Assembly: GCF_949987515.2 (NCBI RefSeq)
Contig: NC_082684.1
Span: forward strand, 120,260,080-120,324,079
From: Delphinus delphis
Taxonomy: Eukaryota; Chordata; Mammalia; Artiodactyla; Delphinidae
Direction: 5' to 3'
DNA: 64,000 bases
Position numbers and translations under genes: made by a program. This document shows, piece by piece, positions 56,887-64,000 of the stretch. How positions within the stretch are numbered: the stretch's first letter is position 1; the number at the start of each line of letters is the position of its first letter. The notes below the pieces were generated by a model, which saw nothing but the letters and a program-made list of their open reading frames with translations, did no database searches and was not told the origin of the DNA.

Positions 56887-59402
56887 GTAAGGTCAATGCC
56901 AGCCCCTCTGGCCAGAGCTGGGGACCCAGGTTGGGCGAGGGTTACCACTAAAGTTGTTTTCTTGTTATCATTATAATCATAATGAGGATTTCTATTGTGT
57001 TATGAATACCTTGTTTCTCATATAAACTTACGGGTGCCAGTCCTTTCGAGTGGACTTCTCAGCCTGTCATCACCTAAGCACACTGCTCCTGCCTTCCCAG
57101 GGGACAGGGAGGGGGTCACAGAAATATAAAGGACAAAATGGCAATCTGAAGGTTTAACTTTATTCTTTTACACTTTTTTCCACTATAAAAATAGTACATG
57201 CTCAAAAAAGAAAAATTTTTAAATATATAAAAGTAAAGAAAAAAAGAACAAAAAAGTAATCATATTCCTAATCCATCCAAACAATCCCACTTAGCATTTT
57301 TGGTATACTCTCTTCCAGGCTGCTGATCTGAACATTCATTTTGTCGTTGTTATTGTTTCTAATATAGATACAAGCCTATTTATGTATAGTTGTGCATACT
57401 GCTTTTTCTCACATAATATTATACGAACAATTTTCTGTATAAGTTCCTTATGAGCGTCACCTTCAATGGCTACATGACATTCCATCTAGTAGAGACAGTG
57501 TCACTTACCTGGCTGTTCCTTTTGGTTAGATATTTGTATTGTTTCTAATTTTTTACTACTGTAAATCATGCTGTATTGAATGTTTGTTGCCTAATCCTTT
57601 TCTTATTGTCAATATATTTTCTCAGCCTAGGTTAACAGGAATTGAGAATGTGGGTATGAGCAATTTTTAAATTTTGAAACACATGCCAAACTTTTCCAAA
57701 AAGCTTGTAGAGATCAACCATCTTGCCCACCTACAGCTTGAGAAGACCATTGCCACATTCTGGTCCTTGTGGGAAATTCTTATTGGCTGTTAACCATGGA
57801 AGCACTTTACTGATGCAATACTTTGATTAGCACAAGTTTAATGTCTCCATATAATTAATAGTTGGAAATAACTCAATTACTAAACCTGTTCTCAAAATTG
57901 TAAGAGAATTTTTTGGGGGGAATTGGCAAGTACATGTGCTTGAGAATTATTGAGGGGAGGGCATTTTTGATTCCTCCTATTATGAATTCACAGCATATAT
58001 GGCCAAAGGCCTCTCTTCTTATGGGGAGAACTGGGATGCACACATGAGCAGGTCAGACTTTTTGGCCCCTTGGGTTGACACTGGGTGACTTCCCACAAGG
58101 AGGGCTGTTCAGCAGACAGCCTGGAGTCTGTGCCTCCCTCCGCCCATGTCAGTAGTCTGCCCTGGTTGTGATATCACGCCCATGCATTCATGGGTTGGCC
58201 CACTCACAAATTCGTTAGCATGGCTGCCCTCTGTGAGCTGGGTTCCTTATACCCACTTCCCTCAATGCCTTCCATGAAGGAGATTAAGGGGAGTTGTAAT
58301 GATCCCCATTTTATTATGAAGGAACTGGAGTACAGTGCTGTCAAGGCACTTGTCCAAAGACACATAGGTGGTAAGTGGCAGAGCCAGGATTCAACGTGGC
58401 ATGTCCATTTGGCACCAACGTCAGTGTCCTGTGCCTGACTCTTCAGTGGAGAACCAGCATGACACTGGACCGAGGAACCCACAGTCTAGCAGAGGAGCCA
58501 GAGACATGGGGGTGGGTACACACAAATACAAGATGGCTTTTGGGGGACAATGGAATAGTCTAGCTCTTGCTGGTGGTGATTGTGATTGAGTTATACCTAG
58601 TCAAAATTCATCAAAGTGCAGTAAAAAGGGTGAATTTACTATGCATAAATTATATCTTAAACCTGACTTTAAAGCAATACAGGAGAGCATGTGTTCAGGC
58701 TCAAATGACCTGTGTGGCAAGATGAATAAGTGTCCATTCAAGGTACCGCAGCCTCGGTGAGAGAGCCGAAAAAGCTTTAGCTATGCACAGACGGTGACAG
58801 AGGCCTCCCAGTGCAAGGGACGCTGTGAGCAAGGAGATGGGGCATGTGCTGACCTTTGACTGAGAAAAAGACCAGGCTTCCTGTGAGAAGAGGGCTCTCA
58901 GAGGCACAAACCTAAGGCAAAGGACAGCAGCCCTGGCTTGCACATTCAAATAACATGAAGAATTTTGATACCTGCCTGAGATATCTTTCATGATGCTGTT
59001 CCAAAGAAATAGAATACGAGACATTTATAAGATCAACCTTTCTAATAGTCACATTAAAAAAGTAAACAGAAACAGGTAGAATTTTAATAATCTATTTTAT
59101 TTAACCAGCATATATTAAAGATCATCATTTCAACATGTAATCAGTATAAAAATTGACAAGATAGTTTACCCTTTTCGTACTAGGTCTTTGAAATCCCATG
59201 TGATTTTACACGTTCAGCACATGTCACTTTGTATGAGCCACATTTCAAGCCTCATCAGCCACATGTGGCTGGTGCTGCTGTCCTGGGCAGCACAGCTCCA
59301 ATCTTGCCCATGGACTTCGTGAAGCATTTAGAGTCAATTTTCTTGGCAGTTCCCAACAGCACTCGTCTTGCTGACATCTTGGCCCTGTTCTGTTTTGACC
59401 AG
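56887..59402 (+). other. LRRK1: LRRK1 intron 3
   Basis: 2.5 kb. It holds LINE-like AT-rich sequence at about 57160-57640 and a MIR at about 58280-58420. Nothing else was recognised. It ends in the tract 'ctgttctgttttgaccag'. Confidence 0.8.
58280..58420 (-). repeat. MIR SINE
   Basis: 'atgatccccattttattatg' and 'ggtggtaagtggcagagcca' are reversed MIR core. Confidence 0.7.
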
Positions 59403-59574
59403 GGCCAGCTCCTGAGCATCTCTGCGGCCTATGGGGATCTGGAGACCGTCCGGTATCTTCTCACTGAGAGACTGGTGGAGCTGCCGACGGAGCCCACCGA
59501 CGACAACCCAGCCGTGGTGGCAGCACAGTTTGGGCACACTGATGTCGTGCAGGAATTACTCGAGTCTTTGCCAG
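59403..59574 (+). CDS. LRRK1: LRRK1 ankyrin-repeat exon
   Basis: Follows the AG at 59401-59402 at phase 0. Encodes [20 protein letters not shown], then [20 protein letters not shown] and [16 protein letters not shown], and ends with one base of a Gly codon before the donor GTAAAT (phase 1). Two ankyrin signatures are visible: [13 protein letters not shown] and [14 protein letters not shown]. Ankyrin repeats are protein-binding modules at the N-terminus of LRRK1 and distinguish it from most other ROCO kinases. The length is 172 bases, and no frame damage is seen. Confidence 0.95.
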
Positions 59575-59699
59575 GTAAATCCCAGAGCATGAGCTCTTCA
59601 CCACCTCTCAGGGACCCTCTTTTCTTAGGAACCAGGCAGGTATTTGGGGGGCTGCACTTCAAAATGTTTATGTCTTCACACTGTTTACCAGTCATGAGA

Positions 59700-60245
59700 T
59701 CCAGAAATCTGGGAGTATTCTTTAAAGCAGTTTTAGGTTCACAGAAGAACTGATAAACAAGTACCGAGTATTCTCATATACCATCTCCCACAGTTTCCCT
59801 ATTATTTGCGTTTTGTGTGAGTTGTTAAAATTGATGAACCAATATTGACACGTTATTACTAATTGAAGCCCATAATTGACATTAGGGTTGTATATCTCTG
59901 GCTTTTGACGAATGTGTAATGACATATTTCCACCATTACTGCATCATACAGAATTGTTTCACTGCCCTAATAATCGTCTGTGTTCCACCTATTTATCCCT
60001 CTCTCTCCCAACCCCTGGCAGCCACTGATCTCTTTACTGTCTCCATAGTTTTGCCTTTTCCAGAATGACATATAGTTGGATTCATACAGTACATAGCCTT
60101 TTCAGATTGACTACTTCCACTTAGCAATTTGCATTCAAGTTTCCTCCATGTCTTTTCATGGCTTGAGAGCTCATATATATATATTTTTATTACTGAATAA
60201 CATTACATTGTCTGGATGTACCATGCTATGTTGCTTTTTTAAATA
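59700..60245 (-). repeat. Ancient L1 3' fragment
   Basis: 'gttttaggttcacagaagaa', 'cctggcagccactgatctct' and 'tttccagaatgacatatagt' are typical of reversed old mammalian L1 3' sequence. Confidence 0.7.
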
Positions 60246-60513
60246 ACAAGTTAATTTTTTCTCTGGTGGACTCAAGGTGTCCTGATCTCCTTTGATTTCA
60301 TATGATGGCCTTGGATCTGTGACACTGTTTAAGTCCAGGCATCACTACAGCTATAGGCTGAGGCATTGCCTTAGAGTGGTCTTGGGAGTTAGGATTTTGT
60401 GAGGGAGTGGGGCCAGCTTCATGGGTATGTGACAGTGCAGTCACACAGAGCCCTGCACTTAGAAGGGCCCCACACTTAGTTTAACACTCTGCAGTTGCAC
60501 CCTTGAAATTTTT

Positions 60514-60705
60514 TTTTAAAGATTTTTTTTTGATGTGGACCATTTTTAAAGTCTTTATTGAATTTGTTACAATGTTGCTTCTGTTTTATATTTTGGTTTT
60601 TTGGCTACGAGACATGTGGCATCTTAGCTCCCCAACCAGGGATCAAACCCACACCCCCTGCATTGGAAGGCAAAGTCTTAACCACTGGACTGCCAGAGAA
60701 GTCCC
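60514..60705 (-). mobile_element. tRNA-derived SINE
   Basis: 'ttaaagtctttattgaattt', 'ccccaaccagggatcaaacc' and 'ttaaccactggactgccaga'. TSD 'cccttgaaattttt' (60500-60513) against 'ccctcttgaaattttt' (60706-60721), which has two extra bases. Confidence 0.9.
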
Positions 60706-60754
60706 AGCCCTCTTGAAATTTTTAATAATTTTTAAACAAGGGACCCCATTTTTT

Positions 60755-61208
60755 TTGTTTTTTCTGGCTGCGTTGGGTCTTTGTTGCTGCTCACAGGCTT
60801 TCTCTAGTTGTGGCGAGCGGGGGCTATTCTTCATTGTGGTGCACGGGCTTTTCATTGCAGTGGCTTCTCTTGTTGCAGTGCATGGGCTCTAGGCACGTGG
60901 GTTTCTGTAGTTGCAGCACGCGGGCTCAGTAGTTGCGGCACGCGGGCCCTAGAGCCCATGGGCTTCAGTAGTTGCGGCATGTGGGCTCTGTAGTTGCGGC
61001 GCGTGGGCTCTAGGGCGTGTGGGCTTCAGTAGTTGTGGCATTCAGGCTCAGTAGTTGTGGCTCGCAGGCTCTAGAGCACAGGCTCAGTAGTTGTGGCACA
61101 TGGGCTTAGTTGCTCCACGGCATGTGGGATCTTCCAGGACCAAGGATCGGACCCATGTCCCCTGCATTGGCAGGTGGATTCTTAACCACTGCACCACCAG
61201 GGAAGTCC
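60755..61208 (-). mobile_element. Extra-long SINE with expanded internal repeats
   Basis: About 454 bp, more than twice the length of the other long-form copies here. From 'ctggctgcgttgggtctttg' to 'ccaccagggaagtcc' the body consists of some nine units around 'cagtagttgcggca'/'cagtagttgtggc'. TSD 'aagggaccccattttt' (60738-60753) and 'aagggatcccattttt' (61209-61224). Confidence 0.92.
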
Positions 61209-62299
61209 AAGGGATCCCATTTTTAAATTTTTCATGGGACCGCACAATTATGCAGTACTACTGTTAGAGGGTGTCCAGCTATGTGCTTTGAGGTAGATTT
61301 GTGCTCAGATTTGGTTCCAAGCTGGCATGCCTCTCCTGTGGCTGGAAGGAGAATGAGTTTATGAACAGAAATCAGGGCACTGTTAGGGCCCATAGATGCT
61401 GTTTGAGTCGAGCAAGGTATAGGAGGGCAGGAAGGAGCCCCCAAGGAGCCAAAGCTGATTCCCTCTCCTCGGGGATCTCCAAGAGTAGCTCTGTTCTAGT
61501 CCCAAAGAGTCTATGCCAGCTGACTCACTCATCTCATTGGACAGCTTACGTTTATTGAGCATTTTCCAAGTACTGGCCACACTGAAGAACTTGATAGACA
61601 CAGAGCCTTTCTAAAAAGGTGATCCCAGCCCTTTAGTAGGTCCTGGTCAAGCAGAGGAAATTGAGGCAGAAAGGTGTAACCATGCGAAGGTTGAAATATT
61701 TACACAGTGGTCTGCAAGCACACATCAGGGAATGGTCTTGTCTGGGTGCAGGCTGGAGTCTTCAGAGGGAACTGACATCTGAGCCAGGCTTTGCAGGCTA
61801 AGTAGGAGTTTACTTGGCAGACAAGCAAGGGAAGAGCCTGGTTTGCCTGCTTTTGCAGAGCAGGGAGCTTGGGTGGACCTGAGCATGGTTCTCAGCTGCT
61901 CGCAGGGGTGTCCTGTCTTTAACTCAACTCAGGACAGAGCTGCTGAGGACTGAAGGAGTCCAGTGCGTTGTGCTGGGCCCTGTGGGGAGTGCAGAGGTGG
62001 GCAAAACAGTTTGTGTTCTCTGGGAATTCCCAGCCTGTAGGGAAGGTAGCCACTGTCGAGAGTAAGGTAAGACAAGAGACAGCTAGAGAATGAAGGCAGG
62101 GTTCAAGAAGAGGATGGATGAGAGGTCCATGGGGTGTGGGTACATCGTTATGTAATTATGAACATCATTTGAAGGACATCATTAATGTAATTCCTGGTCT
62201 TGTAGCTGAGCACGGCTGAAGAGAAGGAGGAGGTGGAAAGATGGGCTCTATGAGTGTTGCTGGATTTGGACCTTATAGAATACATGTAGGGGTTTGTAC

Positions 62300-62460
62300 G
62301 GTTAAGAGAGCACCCTTTGGTTTTAGATAAAGCAGAACTTAAGGCTTGACTTTACCATTTACCAACTGTGGGACCCTCAGCAAGTTCCCAAGTCTCCCTG
62401 AGCTCCGGTTTCCTCATATTAAAATTATGACTGTGAAATACAGGGCTTGCCTCCTAAGAA
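62300..62460 (+). repeat. MIR SINE
   Basis: 'tttaccatttaccaactgtg' and 'ccggtttcctcatattaaaa' match sense MIR. Confidence 0.7.
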
Positions 62461-63124
62461 TGACACATTTACATCCTCAACAGAAGTTAGCAGCATGATG
62501 ACTGCACTTCTCATAGCCAGATATCTGGTAGTAATGGAGAGGGGTAATTTGTTTTCTGTTCATATACCTCCTCCTTTGAATTGTTCATTTTAGTTATCAG
62601 TTGAGGGCAAAGAAGGGACATTTATTTAACACCTGCTACAGCCCAGGCATAATGCCAGGTACCTTATGTGGTGGGTTTTAATTCTTGCCTTCTCTGCCTC
62701 ACCCCTATTTCCTGGTCAGTTTCCTATCACAGAGGGAGGTTCACTCTCCCCAGGCTTCAGAGCACTTTGATTCCTGAGGACTTTTCCGCCTCTGGAAGTG
62801 AGACAGTGTTATGATGCAATTGGGAAGTGTCCGTGTGGAGGATGAGATCGTTTTTCCATGGCAGCTAGATCCAAAAGTCATTGCACTACTTTGAACTTGA
62901 AGATATTGTAACATTTCAGCCCACGCTCTCTCTGTTCATTCAGTGTGTTAAGTGTTATTTTATCCTGGAATTAAGTAGGCAGTTCTTTCAGGGAGTAATT
63001 CTCTAAGTTTTAGGCTGATCTATTTTTTTCATCAAAGTATTTTTTTAACTTATGAAAGTAATATATGTATATTACAGTAATTTGGAAATGCAGAAAAGTA
63101 TTACTTTAAGAACATAATGACATA

Positions 63125-63310
63125 TCATAATGAATTATGTCAGGCACTTGACAGAGGTTATGACAATTTATTGAGGCAGGCACTTGACACACACTATGTC
63201 ATGTAATCCTCACATTAAACTTGGGAGGTGGGGTGTTATTATTCCCATTTTACTGATGGGTAGACTGAGTCACGAAGAGGGTAAGAAATTTCCCCAAGAT
63301 GACACAGCTG
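63125..63310 (-). repeat. MIR SINE
   Basis: 'gtaatcctcacattaaactt', 'attcccattttactgatggg' and 'gacacagctg' fit reversed MIR. The SINE at 63318 is inserted at its end. Confidence 0.75.
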
Positions 63311-63317
63311 AAATATT

Positions 63318-63540
63318 TTTTTTAATCTTTATTTTTGAGGTCAGATAAATTCACTATGTTTTTTTAAAAATATTTATTTGGTGGCACCAGGTCTTAGTTG
63401 TGGCAAGCGGCCTCCTTAGTTGTGGCATGCAAACTCTTAGCTGCAGCACACATGTGGCATCTAGTTCCCTGACCAGAGCTCGAACCCAGGCCCTCTGCAT
63501 TGGGAGTGCAGAATCTTATCCACTGTGCCACCGGGGTCCC
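63318..63540 (-). mobile_element. tRNA-derived SINE
   Basis: 'gtggcaccaggtcttagttg', 'ctgaccagagctcgaaccca' and 'ccactgtgccaccggggtcc'. TSD 'acacagctgaaatattt' (63302-63318 and 63541-63557). It lies 436 bp before LRRK1 exon 5. Confidence 0.9.
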
Positions 63541-63740
63541 ACACAGCTGAAATATTTCAATCCTGAACTGCCTATCTCCAAAACCCATATCCCTGTGTGT
63601 AATGCTGCTCTAGGGATGAGGTCAGGGCTGGGGGTGAGGAAGAGAGTAAGGGGATGCTCACAATCCCACTACCCAGAGATAACTCTGCAGCACTGAAGGT
63701 AGTTCTTTCTAGTCTTATTTCCATTGTTAAGATCACACTG

Positions 63741-63766
63741 TTTTGAATGCTGCTTTTGAATGCTGC
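63741..63766. repeat. 13-bp tandem duplication
   Basis: 'ttttgaatgctgc' twice in a row (63741-63753, 63754-63766). Confidence 0.95.
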
Positions 63767-63976
63767 TTTTCCTCAGTTGGTGTTATTCGATGAGCAGGTG
63801 GGTTTATAATGATGTGGGGAAATGTCATATGCAATTCAGAGGGACTTCCATAGACACTGTCAACTGGACGGAAGCAAATTTCAGCTGGAAATAGGGCCGT
63901 GATCAAAGGGGATTTCAGAGCAGGAACAACCAGTCCCTTCAGCCACCCTCTCCCTTTGTCCTGTCATCCCTGCCAG

Positions 63977-64000
63977 GTCCCTGCAGCCCCCAGCGATTAC
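63977..64000 (+). CDS. LRRK1: LRRK1 next coding exon (start only)
   Basis: After the acceptor TGCCAG (AG at 63975-63976), GT completes the Gly codon left by the donor at 59574, and the frame continues PCSPQRL before the window ends. The match to LRRK1 continues directly after ESLPG. Only 24 bases are present. The remaining ankyrin, LRR, ROC-COR and kinase exons lie beyond the window. Confidence 0.88.

Larger units (their letters stand above)
59575..63976 (+). other. LRRK1: LRRK1 intron 4
   Basis: 4.4 kb with an old L1 fragment, three SINEs and two MIRs (listed). The 61230-62290 part has no recognised feature. It ends in 'ctgtcatccctgccag'. Confidence 0.85.

Noticed and set aside
60800..61110. 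Regularly spaced repeat units that could suggest a CRISPR-like array
   Set aside because: Units are degenerate, spacers are themselves related, and the whole is inside a SINE with a TSD in a mammalian intron.

Overview
The window is mammalian nuclear DNA, most likely from a whale or dolphin (Cetacea). It carries spliced vertebrate exons with GT/AG junctions, a CpG-island promoter, and many tRNA-derived SINEs of the type that begins GGGCTTCCCTGGTGG or GGACTTCCCTGG, together with a young L1 of cetartiodactyl type. There is no bacterial gene structure, operon, CRISPR array or phage. The species call rests on repeat families recognised by eye.

Two genes lie in tandem on the + strand. The last coding exon of ALDH1A3 is at 3915-3987, followed by a 3'UTR of about 1.8 kb that ends near 5785. 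Then come 3.3 kb of intergenic DNA holding a SINE, an L1 3' end, a CTCF-like site and a small GC-rich patch. The LRRK1 CpG island and probable non-coding first exon are at about 9070-10130, with a strong splice donor after 9537. LRRK1 continues with a start-codon exon (14143-14393, preceded by three tiny upstream ORFs), an exon opening the ankyrin region (56723-56886), an ankyrin exon (59403-59574) and the first 24 bases of the next exon (63977-64000). All four junctions between coding exons keep the reading frame (phases 1, 0, 1).

The 42-kb LRRK1 intron 2 is mostly retrotransposon material of different ages. It holds cetacean SINEs with clear target-site duplications (TSDs), old L1/MIR/MaLR remnants, a processed RPL39 pseudogene (27301-27690), and an ERV LTR (41717-42225). 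It also holds a nearly full-length antisense L1 (47049-54462) with an intact ORF1 and a broken ORF2. That L1 sits inside an older L1 and has a SINE inside its own ORF2.

The most interesting structures are retrotransposition events that can be read base by base. The young L1 carries 271 bp of GC-rich non-L1 sequence at its 5' end inside a perfect 13-bp TSD, a candidate 5' transduction. A 5'-truncated L1 at 27880-28751 carries a 63-bp candidate 3' transduction with its own poly(A) signal and lies inside a SINE. At two loci a SINE and an L1 end lie side by side, with three copies of one target sequence. No new multi-gene system was found; the window is ordinary vertebrate gene-plus-repeat architecture with some unusually legible insertion histories.
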